From Desulfovibrionaceae bacterium UBA3823 (GTDB lineage Bacteria; Desulfobacterota; Desulfovibrionia; Desulfovibrionales; Desulfovibrionaceae), in contig DFDR01000071.1 in NCBI GenBank assembly GCA_002369295.1, forward strand, positions 894-10,660: a stretch of 9,767 nt of DNA, given 5' to 3'. Shown here piece by piece: positions 1 through 6,589 of the stretch. The notes beneath the pieces are model-generated. The model was not told the origin of the DNA and searched no databases. It was given only the letters and a program-made list of their open reading frames with translations. The first letter of the stretch is position 1. Each line of letters begins with the position of its first letter. The translations under genes were made by a program, and so were the position numbers.

Positions 1-200
1 TCCTGGCGTCAAGGCCGTCCTCGAGGCCGCCGAGCCGGGATTCGAGCGGAGCGATGCGGGCCTCGGCCTCTTCCCTGGCTTGGGCCGCGCTTTTGCCGAC
101 GGCATCCCCGATCCTGGCGTCAAGGCCGTCCTCGAGCCCGCCGAGCCGGGACTCGAGCGGCGCGATGCGGGCATCGGCCTCTTCCCTGGCTTGGGCTGCG
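1..200 (-). repeat. 111-bp (37-codon) near-identical tandem repeat inside the coiled-coil gene
   Basis: Bases 1-89 and 112-200 match with only 5 differences (offsets 26, 41, 50, 62 and 86), giving a period of 111 bp, or 37 codons. The unit is in frame and encodes a helix carrying ARIAPLESRLGGLEDGLDAR. The match falls off after base 200, so position 200 is one end of the array. The first unit touches the window edge, so more copies may follow to the left. The high nucleotide identity suggests recent duplication or ongoing homogenisation. Confidence 0.85.
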
Positions 201-2584
201 AGGGTTTCCGCCTTTGCCCCGAGCGCCTTGGCGATGCGGGGCTCAACGCCGTCTTCGAGCAGAGCAAGCCTGACGGCAAGGGCGCCTGTCTGTTCGCCGG
301 CGTTCTCTTCGACCTTGCGGATGCGCTCGGTCAGCTGGGCGGTCTTTTCAAAGAGCAGGCCGTCCATGCGGTCGCCGGCAGCCTTCCCGACGCCGTCCAC
401 CTTGCGGGAGAGGCTGTCGAGGGATGCGTCCGTGCTCTTCTGCAGCTCGTCGATGCGCTGGGAGAGTTCCGACGCCGTGCTGGCAACGGCCTCCTCCACG
501 CGGGGCTGAATGTCCTGCCTGATGCTGTCGAGCCTGGATTCGAGCTCGCCGGGCTGGCCGCAGAGGCCTTCCTCAAGCTGGCGCAGCCTGTCATCGAACT
601 CGGTGGCCTTGTCGGCAACCACGCCCTCGACCTGCTGGGCTATGCCGTCTTCAAGGTCGCTGATTTTTTCCATAAATTCGTCAAGCCGGACCGCCGTCTT
701 GCGCTCCTGCTCGCGGCCTTGGCTTGCCAGCTCCTCGAGGCGCTCCGCCAGATCGGCCTGGCTGTCCTGGACAATCCCGGCAACCCTGCCGCTGAGCCCC
801 GCTTCGAAGCCCTCGACGCGCGAGGCGAGATCCGAAATCCGCTGCTCCTGCTGCGCCAGCGCCTGGGCGTCCTGCTCGGCAAGCCGTCCGAGATCGGCGC
901 GGATGTCCTTGTCCTTTTGATCAAGGAGGGCCGCCACCTTTGCCTCGAAACCGCCTTCGAAGGCCTGCACGCGGGAGGCCAGCTCGGCAAGGCTTGCCTG
1001 GAAGCCGGCTTCAGCCTTGCCGCTGGTGCCGGCCAGCTCGGCCAGACTAGCGGAGAGGCGTTCGATTTCGGCCTGGCCGCTGGCATCGCGCAGCGCGGGC
1101 AGGCGGTCTGCAAGGAAGCGCTCCATGCGCTCCTGCATGCCGCCGTTCAGGACGTCGAGGCGCTGCGCCGTTTCGGCAAGGCGATCCGAAAGCTGGCGCG
1201 CGCTTTCCTGGCTCTGCGTCCGGAGGGCGCCGAGCCTTGCTTCAATGGCAGCCTCCAGCCTTTCGTCCACGGTTTTGTTCAGGTTCTGCTCGGCGCCGGC
1301 AACCTCCTGGGCGATGCGCAGGCCAATGCCGTTCTCGACGCCGAGCACCTTGTCGGTGATGACGGAGAGCTCGTCCTGGAAGGAGGCAAGCGCAGAGGCG
1401 GAGTCGTCGGCAAGGGCCGCCAGGCGGCTGTCGAGCTCCTTTTTGCTCTCGTCGGCAGACTGGGCGGAGGCCCTGGCCGCGTACTCGGCAAGCCGGCCTT
1501 CCAGCCCGGCTTCCATGGCCGAGAGCTGGGAGGCGAGGTCCTCAAGCCTGCGGGCGAAGCCGGCTGCCGCCTCGTCCTTGGCCTGCGCGAGAGCCTGCAG
1601 GCGGCCATCGAACTCCTGGCATTCCCTGGCAAGGGAGCCTTGGTCGAGGCGCAGGGCGGAGAGGCTCTGCTCGACGCCCTTTTCGATGCCGTCCAGCTTG
1701 CCGGCGAGGCTGGCAAGCCTGCCTTCGAAGTCCGACTGGGCCTTCTCCCTGGCCTCGGCCAGGGCATCGAGGCGCTGGGCAAGATCCTCCGGCTTCACGG
1801 CCGGGGCGTGGTCGGCGAGGTACTGGCCCATGGCGTCGGCAAGTCCGCCCTCGAAGCGCTCGAGCCTGCCGGCAAGCTCGGCTATTGTTGAGGAAAAGCC
1901 CTTGTCGGCGAGATCCTTGGCTTCGGCCAGGGCGTCCACGCGCTGGGCGAGCCCTGCGGTGTCGAAGACCGCCGTCTTCGCATCGACGGCCGCGGCTATC
2001 CTGTCGCCGAGAGCGCCTTCGAAGCCGGCAAGCCTTTCCGAGAGGGCGTGGAACTTGTTCGCGAAGTCCGCCTCGGCCTCCTTCCGGGCTCGGCCGAGAT
2101 CGGCAATGCGCCGTTCCATGTCGTCGGGATCGAAGCGCAGGCGGCTAAGCTCCTCGCTGGCGGAGACTGCCTTCTGCTCCACGTCGCCGAGGCGCTTGAG
2201 GAGGCCCTCCATGCGGCCGTCGAAGCCCGCCATGCGCGAGGCCAGATTGTCGCGCAGCTCGCGGGCAATCTCGTTCTTCATCTCCTTGCCGTCGGGGCCG
2301 CCGGTCTTGAAGGCGCCGCTCTGCTCCACGCGGTTGAGGCGGTCAGAGATGCGCAGGATGCGGTCCTCGAGGAAGGAGAACTTGTCCATGAGGCCGCCGA
2401 CTTTTTCCGTGAGGCCGGGGATCATGTTGGCAACCAGAGGACTGATGGCAGGCGTGCGCGAGGCGCTCTGGGCCGGCGACGACGGCGCCTGGCCCGGCAT
2501 CCGGCCGTCTGGAGCCTCGGGACCGCGCTCAATGAGTTGCGTGAGCTCAATGATGGTGTCGGCGCTTTGGTGAACTGCTGCCAT
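1..2584 (-). CDS. Very long coiled-coil repeat protein, C-terminus beyond window (partial)
   Basis: An uninterrupted reading frame of 861 codons runs from ATG at 2584 to the left edge with no stop, so the C-terminus is missing. GAGGT at 2594-2590, 5 bases upstream, supports this start, which gives MAAVHQSADTIIELTQLIER. Residues 22-50 are Pro/Ser/Ala-rich and look disordered. From about residue 55 on, the chain is almost pure Ala/Leu/Glu/Arg/Asp with heptad-like spacing, typical of a long helical coiled coil. I see no signal peptide, membrane segment or catalytic motif, so it is probably cytoplasmic and structural. A recurring motif, roughly hydrophobic-x-x-hydrophobic-E-x-G-hydrophobic-x-x-R-hydrophobic, returns about 15 times, with its Glu (or equivalent) near residues 122, 189, 245, 301, 358, 417, 480, 543, 594, 645, 689, 733, 777, 818 and 855. 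I do not recognise the family. Apolipoprotein-, SMC- or RmuC-like similarity would be compositional only. It is transcribed divergently from the gene at 2941. Confidence 0.85.
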   Translation of the reverse strand, partial: MAAVHQSADTIIELTQLIERGPEAPDGRMPGQAPSSPAQSASRTPAISPLVANMIPGLTEKVGGLMDKFSFLEDRILRISDRLNRVEQSGAFKTGGPDGKEMKNEIARELRDNLASRMAGFDGRMEGLLKRLGDVEQKAVSASEELSRLRFDPDDMERRIADLGRARKEAEADFANKFHALSERLAGFEGALGDRIAAAVDAKTAVFDTAGLAQRVDALAEAKDLADKGFSSTIAELAGRLERFEGGLADAMGQYLADHAPAVKPEDLAQRLDALAEAREKAQSDFEGRLASLAGKLDGIEKGVEQSLSALRLDQGSLARECQEFDGRLQALAQAKDEAAAGFARRLEDLASQLSAMEAGLEGRLAEYAARASAQSADESKKELDSRLAALADDSASALASFQDELSVITDKVLGVENGIGLRIAQEVAGAEQNLNKTVDERLEAAIEARLGALRTQSQESARQLSDRLAETAQRLDVLNGGMQERMERFLADRLPALRDASGQAEIERLSASLAELAGTSGKAEAGFQASLAELASRVQAFEGGFEAKVAALLDQKDKDIRADLGRLAEQDAQALAQQEQRISDLASRVEGFEAGLSGRVAGIVQDSQADLAERLEELASQGREQERKTAVRLDEFMEKISDLEDGIAQQVEGVVADKATEFDDRLRQLEEGLCGQPGELESRLDSIRQDIQPRVEEAVASTASELSQRIDELQKSTDASLDSLSRKVDGVGKAAGDRMDGLLFEKTAQLTERIRKVEENAGEQTGALAVRLALLEDGVEPRIAKALGAKAETLAAQAREEADARIAPLESRLGGLEDGLDARIGDAVGKSAAQAREEAEARIAPLESRLGGLEDGLDAR

Positions 2585-2940
2585 GGCGGACCTCGCGGAA
2601 GGGAAGGGCCGAGCCTTGCGGCTCGTCGGAGCGGAAAAGGGGTGCCTGGGGCGTCCTGGCGCGGTCTGGCCGCGGTGGAGAGCCGTATATCCTCTTCGGC
2701 GCTTTTTCTGAAGAGATGAGGCCTTGCGGCCGGTTTTTTTGCATGTTTTCCGCTCCGTGGCGCGCCCTTGCCCTCAGGGGGAAATTCTGCCAGTATCGCC
2801 GAGCGGCGGGGAGGCGCTGGTGCGCGCCTTCTGCCATGCCGCGCGGGCGGCGCCACGGCCGCTCCTTCCATCATGCGTCTGCAACGCGGAAGGCTCCCGG
2901 CGAGCCCTGCTCCGCGATCAATCCACATTTGGAGGCAAGA
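2585..2940. promoter_or_regulatory. Divergent intergenic region with small hairpins and a T7 tract; no convincing gene
   Basis: This 356-bp gap lies between two divergent starts and should hold promoters in both directions. On the plus strand, TTGCCC (2768-2773) and CAGTAT (2791-2796) are 17 bp apart, a weak sigma70-like match for the 2941 gene. On the minus strand a GATATAC-like -10 near 2690 could serve the coiled-coil gene but has no good -35. Two hairpins share a TTGC loop: CGAGCC/GGCTCG at 2610-2625 and GGCC/GGCC at 2720-2731. The second is followed by seven T (2734-2740), so it resembles a weak plus-strand terminator or attenuator. A GGCTC/GAGCC hairpin (2892-2906) lies in the leader of the 2941 gene. 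No open frame here has both a ribosome site and protein-like composition. Confidence 0.35.
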
Positions 2941-3507
2941 ATGCTCAATGCCAAGCAATGCGTCCTGTACAGCGGCGGCGCCGCCGGGACGGAACAGTTC
3001 TTTGGAGCGCTGGCTGAAGGCTGGGGCATCGAAGAGGTGAACTACAGCTTCGAGGGACACCAGATCGAGCGCACCCGCGGCGTGCGCGTCCTGACCAGCG
3101 AAGAGCTGGCTCTGAAAGACGTCAGCCTGGCCTACGTGTCCAAGCTGATGCATCGCGACTACACGAAGGCGCCCCTCTTCCGCAAGGTGCTCCAGAGCAT
3201 CTGCTGGCAGGTGAGCAGCGGCAGCCAGGTCGTGGTCGTGGGCGTCATCCAGCCCGACAACACCGTTAAGGGCGGCACTGGCTGGGGCGCCGAGTTCGCG
3301 AAGATCTGCAACAAGCCCCTCATCGTCTTCGACCAGGTCCGCAACGGCTGGTTTGCCTGGGACCGCGAGGCCGACGAGGGCCGCTGGGAGGCCGTCGAGA
3401 GCCCTGTCATCGACCAGCCCCACTTTGCGGCGACCGGCACGCGCTTCCTCGAGGACAACGGCCGCGACGCCATACAGGATCTCTTCAAGCGCTCCTTCAA
3501 GCGCTAG
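2941..3507 (+). CDS. Conserved protein of unknown function, possible Rossmann/SLOG-like fold
   Basis: A 188-residue protein starting at ATG 2941, with GGAGG at 2931-2935 five bases upstream. The frame stays open further upstream but lacks protein-like composition there, which favours this start. It has no signal peptide or membrane segment, so it is probably cytoplasmic. Visible motifs are a Gly-rich turn after the first strand (VLYSGGAAGTE, residues 8-18), a conserved-looking FEGHQIERTRG (38-47), a hydrophobic strand QVVVVGVI (96-103), then GGTGWGAEFAK (111-121) before a second hydrophobic strand PLIVFDQ (126-132), and HFAATGTRFLE (161-171). Alternating strands with Gly-rich turns suggest a nucleotide-binding Rossmann-like domain of the SLOG kind. 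That is inference from pattern, not a database match. It lies 104 bp upstream of ahbB on the same strand, so cotranscription is possible but unproven. Confidence 0.85.
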   Translation: MLNAKQCVLYSGGAAGTEQFFGALAEGWGIEEVNYSFEGHQIERTRGVRVLTSEELALKDVSLAYVSKLMHRDYTKAPLFRKVLQSICWQVSSGSQVVVVGVIQPDNTVKGGTGWGAEFAKICNKPLIVFDQVRNGWFAWDREADEGRWEAVESPVIDQPHFAATGTRFLEDNGRDAIQDLFKRSFKR

Positions 3508-3611
3508 GCATCCTTGACGCACGAACAAAGCACGAGGAACGAGGGTCGCTTCGGAAGCCAAGCCGGAGCGGCCCCGTCCTGCCTTTGAGCCCTGAACTTG
3601 AGGGAGGCATC

Positions 3612-4094
3612 ATGGCGCGCACCTTCACCGACGCCGAGCGGCGCATCCTCGCCATCGTGCAGCAAGACCTGCCCGACACCCTGACGCCCTTTGCCGACAT
3701 TGCCAAGGCCGCCGGCCCCGGCGTGACCGAGGACATGGTCATAGACCTGCTTTCCCGCCTCAAGGAGGAGGGCGTCATCCGGCGCTTTGGCGCCAGCATC
3801 AAGCACCAGCGCGCCGGCTGGAGCGCCAACGCCATGGTTGGCTGGATCGTCAGGGGCCGCGACGTGGAGGAGCTGGGCCGCAGGGCGGCCGGCGATCCCA
3901 ACGTGTCCCACTGCTACTACCGCCCCTCCAGCGTCGGCGACTGGCCCTACGAGCTCTACACCATGGTGCACGGGCACAGCGATGCCGAGTGCGCGGACGT
4001 GGTCTCCCGCCTCGAGGCGCTTCTCGGCCTGGACGACCACATGATCCTGAAGAGCGTCCGGGAGCTCAAGAAGATTTCGCCGACCTACTTCTAG
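3612..4094 (+). CDS. ahbB: Siroheme decarboxylase, AhbB-type subunit (Lrp/AsnC-like fold)
   Basis: A 160-residue protein starting at ATG 3612, with AGGGAGG at 3601-3607. An in-frame ATG at 3585 lacks such a site. Residues about 7-58 form an AsnC-type winged helix and the rest an AsnC-like ligand domain. Signatures of the NirD/L/G/H and Ahb family are IRRFGA (56-61) with H65, AGWSANAM (68-75), VSHCYYRP (98-105), [11 protein letters not shown] (111-121) and a C-terminal [10 protein letters not shown]. The SHCY form and this tail match the AhbB half better than AhbA, as I recall the family. In the known pathway AhbA and AhbB form a heterodimer that removes two acetate side-chain carboxyls from siroheme to give 12,18-didecarboxysiroheme, en route to heme in the cytoplasm. 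No AhbA gene is in the window. It is often mis-annotated as an AsnC transcription regulator; the pairing with hemL favours the enzyme. Confidence 0.82.
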   Translation: MARTFTDAERRILAIVQQDLPDTLTPFADIAKAAGPGVTEDMVIDLLSRLKEEGVIRRFGASIKHQRAGWSANAMVGWIVRGRDVEELGRRAAGDPNVSHCYYRPSSVGDWPYELYTMVHGHSDAECADVVSRLEALLGLDDHMILKSVRELKKISPTYF

Positions 4095-4098
4095 GAGG
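4093..4098 (+). promoter_or_regulatory. hemL ribosome binding site overlapping the ahbB stop codon
   Basis: AGGAGG shares its first two bases with the TAG stop of ahbB (4092-4094) and sits 7 bases before the hemL ATG at 4106. Ribosomes finishing ahbB therefore end on the hemL initiation site. This points to one transcript and possible translational coupling, and it fixes the hemL start. Confidence 0.7.
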
Positions 4099-4105
4099 GA
4101 CCACC

Positions 4106-5377
4106 ATGTACACGCGTTCCGAAGAACTGTTCAAGCAGGCCTGCGCCGTCATTCCCGGCGGCGTCAACAGCCCCGTGCGCGCCTGCCGCAACGTGGACTG
4201 CCAGCCGCTCTTCATCCGCGCAGGCAAAGGCTCCCATGTCGTCGACGTGGACGGCAACGAATTCATCGACTTTGTCCTCTCCTGGGGCCCCATGATCCTG
4301 GGCCATGCCGACGAGGAGGTGACCAGGGCCATCGCCAGCGCGGCCTCGCGGGGCACGAGCTACGGCGCTCCCTGCCCGGACGAGGTTGCCCTTGCCGAGC
4401 TCGTGATCGAGGCCATGCCCTCGCTCGAGATGGTGCGCATGGTCAACTCCGGCACCGAGGCCACCATGAGCGCCCTCAGGCTGGCCAGAGGCGTCACCGG
4501 CCGCGCCAAGCTCCTGAAGTTCGTGGGCTGCTACCACGGCCACGCCGACGCCTTCCTGGCCGCGGCCGGCTCGGGCCTGGCGACCTTCTCCATTCCCGGC
4601 ACGCCGGGCGTGCCTGCCAGCGTTGTCAAGGACACGCTGCTCGCCCCCTACAACGACCTCGAGGCCGCCAGAGCCGTCTTTGAGCGCGAGGGTGCCGACA
4701 TTGCCTGCGTCATCGTGGAGCCCGTCGCCGCCAACATGGGCCTCGTGCTCCCCAAGCCGGGCTTCCTCGAGGGCCTGCGCGAGCTGGCGACGAAATACGG
4801 CGCCCTGCTCATTTTCGACGAGGTCATCACCGGCTTCCGCCTGGCCTACGGCGGCGCCCAGGCCCGCTTCGGCATCGAGGCGGATCTCACGACCTTCGGC
4901 AAGATCATCGGCGGCGGCCTGCCCGTGGGCGCCTTCGGCGGCAAGGCCGAGTACATGCGCCACGTTGCGCCCCAGGGCGAGGTCTACCAGGCAGGCACCC
5001 TGTCCGGCAATCCGCTTGCCATGGCGGCCGGCCTCGCCACGCTGGGCCAGCTGAAGAACCGCGACTACGGCGCCCTCGAGCAGAAGGTGGGCGCCTTCGC
5101 CCGCGAGCTCGAGTCCATCCTCAAGGCCAAGGGCGTGCCCATCCAGGTGCACACCATAGCCTCCATGTTCACGCCCTACTTCTCCGACGAGCCCGTCACC
5201 AATTTCGACGAGGTGAAGCGCTGCGACCAGAAGCTCTTCGGCGAGTTCTACCGCCAGATGCGCGCCCAGGGCGTCTACCTCGCTCCCTCCGCCTTCGAGA
5301 CGGGCATGGTCAGCTTTGTCCACACGGACGAAGACTTCTCCCGCACCCTCGAGTGCGCGGCCAAGGTCAGGTTCTAG
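4106..5377 (+). CDS. hemL: Glutamate-1-semialdehyde 2,1-aminomutase
   Basis: A full-length 423-residue class III PLP-dependent aminotransferase-fold enzyme, of normal length for the family. It converts glutamate-1-semialdehyde to 5-aminolevulinate, completing the C5 route that feeds siroheme, heme and cobalamin, in the cytoplasm. Visible signatures are the N-terminal [11 protein letters not shown] (16-26), [10 protein letters not shown] (59-68), the cofactor-phosphate loop NSGTEA (114-119), [10 protein letters not shown] (142-151), [10 protein letters not shown] with the cofactor-contacting Asp239 (236-245), [18 protein letters not shown] with the Schiff-base Lys266, and [12 protein letters not shown]. 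Every key residue expected of an active enzyme is present. The start is set by the ribosome site overlapping the ahbB stop, 11 bp after ahbB, so the two genes form an operon. A longer in-frame start at 3989 would overlap most of the end of ahbB and is unlikely. A strong hairpin follows the stop. Confidence 0.97.
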   Translation: MYTRSEELFKQACAVIPGGVNSPVRACRNVDCQPLFIRAGKGSHVVDVDGNEFIDFVLSWGPMILGHADEEVTRAIASAASRGTSYGAPCPDEVALAELVIEAMPSLEMVRMVNSGTEATMSALRLARGVTGRAKLLKFVGCYHGHADAFLAAAGSGLATFSIPGTPGVPASVVKDTLLAPYNDLEAARAVFEREGADIACVIVEPVAANMGLVLPKPGFLEGLRELATKYGALLIFDEVITGFRLAYGGAQARFGIEADLTTFGKIIGGGLPVGAFGGKAEYMRHVAPQGEVYQAGTLSGNPLAMAAGLATLGQLKNRDYGALEQKVGAFARELESILKAKGVPIQVHTIASMFTPYFSDEPVTNFDEVKRCDQKLFGEFYRQMRAQGVYLAPSAFETGMVSFVHTDEDFSRTLECAAKVRF

Positions 5378-5403
5378 ACGGACGGCAGCCCAGACAGCTT
5401 TCT

Positions 5404-5444
5404 GGGGCCGGCTCTGCGCTTCGCGCGCGGAGCCGGCCCCTTCT
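5404..5444 (+). terminator. Strong GC hairpin after hemL, probable terminator
   Basis: GGGGCCGGCTC (5404-5414) pairs perfectly with GAGCCGGCCCC (5430-5440), an 11-bp stem; the loop can add a short GCGC/GCGC extension. It starts 26 bases after the hemL stop. The following tract is only TTCT, so it is a weak intrinsic terminator by the T-run criterion, though the stem is very stable. It separates the ahbB-hemL operon from cytochrome c3. Confidence 0.7.
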
Positions 5445-5455
5445 GCATGCAGAAG
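5440..5455. repeat. Perfect 16-bp palindrome, candidate operator
   Basis: CTTCTGCATGCAGAAG reads identically on both strands, with no spacer. It abuts the hemL hairpin and lies about 100 bp upstream of the cytochrome c3 -35 box. The TGCATGC core recurs at 5611-5617 in the cytochrome c3 leader, but without symmetric flanks. A dimeric regulator site is possible; an RNA hairpin would need a loop taken from the palindrome centre. I do not recognise it as the site of a named regulator. Confidence 0.5.
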
Positions 5456-5555
5456 CTGCGTCCCAAGAACCAGACGAGCTGAGTCCGGATTGCAGTTCGG
5501 GAGCGTTCTGCCGTCTCTCCGGTCGCGTGCCCCCTCCTTTTCCGCCTCAATTTCA

Positions 5556-5584
5556 TTGACAGGCGATAGGCCGAGGGCTACTAC
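5556..5584 (+). promoter_or_regulatory. Sigma70-like promoter of the cytochrome c3 gene
   Basis: A consensus -35 box TTGACA (5556-5561) is separated by 17 bp from TACTAC (5579-5584); TACTAT three bases further on is an alternative -10. Transcription would begin near 5591, giving a leader of about 56 bases before the ATG at 5647. This fits a strongly and separately expressed cytochrome. Confidence 0.7.
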
Positions 5585-5646
5585 TATCAAAGATGAAAGG
5601 CGAGCGCTTTTGCATGCCTTTCGAACAACGCCGGAAGGAGGAACCA

Positions 5647-6069
5647 ATGAAGAAGTCGTATTTCGCCGCCATGCTGGCCGTTGGCATGTTCATGTTCGGC
5701 GCTCCCGCCCTTTCCCTGGCTGACGAGCAGCCTGCGGTTCCCGCAGACGGCCTTGACTTCGCCGGTGCCAAGAAGAGCGTGAAGTTCAACCACTCTTCCC
5801 ACAAGACTGTCGAGTGCAAGACCTGCCACCACGAGGTGGAGGGCAAGCAGACCTACGCCAAGTGCGCCAGCGCTGGCTGTCATGATGATCTGACTGGCAA
5901 GCAGCCGCCCAAGGCGCTCTTCCCGATTGCCCACTCCAAGAAGAAGCTCGGACACCAGACCTGCATGTCCTGTCACGACAGCGTCGTTGCCCAGAAGTCT
6001 GGGGACGAGCAGGCTGCCCTGAAGAAGGAACTCATGGGCTGCAAGGGTTCCAAGTGCCATCCCGAATAG
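5647..6069 (+). CDS. cycA: Periplasmic tetraheme cytochrome c3 (class III, type I-like)
   Basis: A 140-residue precursor starting at ATG 5647, behind a strong AAGGAGG site (5635-5641). Residues 1-25 are a Sec signal peptide (MKK, a hydrophobic core, cleavage after SLA), leaving a mature chain of about 115 residues. All four heme sites of the family are present in the usual order: CKTCH (57-61), CASAGCH (73-79), CMSCH (106-110) and CKGSKCH (132-138), i.e. CxxCH, CxxxxCH, CxxCH, CxxxxCH. Likely second axial ligands are H49 and H52 in FNHSSH, H62 and H96. The protein accepts electrons from periplasmic hydrogenases and formate dehydrogenases and passes them to membrane complexes during sulfate respiration. 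The mature chain is Lys-rich, as expected for docking to partners. An in-frame ATG at 5593 would put an unsuitable stretch ahead of the signal peptide. The gene has its own promoter and terminator, downstream of hemL. Confidence 0.97.
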   Translation: MKKSYFAAMLAVGMFMFGAPALSLADEQPAVPADGLDFAGAKKSVKFNHSSHKTVECKTCHHEVEGKQTYAKCASAGCHDDLTGKQPPKALFPIAHSKKKLGHQTCMSCHDSVVAQKSGDEQAALKKELMGCKGSKCHPE

Positions 6070-6100
6070 GCCCCTCTAGCTGAAGCGCCGTAGATTCCAA

Positions 6101-6138
6101 GACCGCGCCCTCCGATTCGTCGGACGGGCGCGGTTTTT
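6101..6138 (+). terminator. Intrinsic terminator of cytochrome c3
   Basis: ACCGCGCCC-TCCGA pairs with TCGGA-C-GGGCGCGGT around a TTCG tetraloop (6102-6134), with one bulged C and about 14 base pairs. TTTTT follows at 6134-6138. It begins about 30 bases after the stop codon. This is a textbook Rho-independent terminator for the plus strand. Confidence 0.92.
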
Positions 6139-6146
6139 CCTAAGAT

Positions 6147-6318
6147 CGACATTTAGGGATACGCAAAATCACAACACTCTGTATTTATTTTTCTTTTTAC
6201 GGAAAAAGTGTAGGGAAATGCGCCCCCTCACCCCAGATGGGGGCGAGGCCGGCATTCCCTTGCGACAGCCGGCCTCCCCCTGAAGAGGGATGGGTGACTA
6301 CATGAGATCTCCAGAGAG
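6147..6318. repeat. Diverged 172-bp direct repeat, copy 1, with 47-nt hairpin
   Basis: Copy 1 opens with CGACATTTAG (6147-6156), continues with an AT-rich part that includes a T-rich tract (6182-6198), then TGTAGGGAA (6209-6217) leading into a hairpin. In the hairpin, GGGAAATGC (6213-6221) pairs with GCATTCCC (6252-6259) with one bulged A, spanning 47 nt. An inner CGCCCCC/GGGGGCG stem can form within it. A competing stem, GAGGCCGGC (6245-6253) with GCCGGCCTC (6268-6276), would disrupt the outer one. TGTAG (6209-6213) also has an inverted partner CTACA at 6298-6302. No protein-like frame is evident. It lies between two convergent genes and is not needed as a promoter for either. Confidence 0.6.
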
Positions 6319-6490
6319 CGACATTTAGCAAGACGATGCAGCACAATATCCTGTTATTGTTCAACTTTTGAAGGAGCAATGTAGGGAAGGCCCCATCCTC
6401 TGCTGTGAGCTGCCGGCGAGAGGCCTTCCCCTTCTGCAGCTGTGTAGTCTTTGGACAGATGGCGAGGCGACAATGTTGAATCCTTCTGGT
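6319..6490. repeat. Diverged 172-bp direct repeat, copy 2, with 47-nt hairpin
   Basis: Copy 2 repeats CGACATTTAG (6319-6328) 172 bp after copy 1 and TGTAGGGAA (6380-6388) 171 bp after. CACAA and a CTGT(T)ATT block lie between them in both copies. GGGAAGGCC (6384-6392) pairs perfectly with GGCCTTCCC (6422-6430), again a 47-nt hairpin at the same offset. ACAATA/TATTGT (6343-6360) forms a small extra stem. The right boundary is set only by the period. The following bases, 6491-6589, hold no gene and no clear third copy that I can see. Confidence 0.6.
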
Positions 6491-6589
6491 CGCTACACTT
6501 CTTCGACAGGAAAGAGTTGAGGAGCGAACCTCATCAAAGAAGCCCAAAAAGCCAAGCGCAGCGGGGGGTTGACAGCTTTTGAGCGGGTG

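Noticed and set aside
80..1891. A 603-codon open frame on the plus strand opposite the coiled-coil gene
   Set aside because: It is codon-aligned antisense to the minus-strand coiled-coil frame, whose codon usage in Ala/Leu/Glu/Arg leaves few stops on the other strand. It has no ribosome site and its repeats just mirror the real gene.
1017..2573. Another long plus-strand frame over the coiled-coil gene, rich in Ser/Arg/Ala
   Set aside because: Low-complexity composition, no start context, and it overlaps the stronger minus-strand frame completely.
5593..5646. An earlier in-frame ATG for cytochrome c3
   Set aside because: It would place 18 polar residues ahead of a proper signal peptide; the strong AAGGAGG lies directly before 5647.
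4091..5647. A 518-codon minus-strand frame opposite hemL
   Set aside because: hemL is unmistakable with all active-site motifs; the opposite frame is a high-GC shadow.
6147..6490. A CRISPR array or integron attC sites
   Set aside because: There are only two copies with a 172-bp period and diverged sequence; there are no short identical repeats with unique spacers and no attC core motifs.
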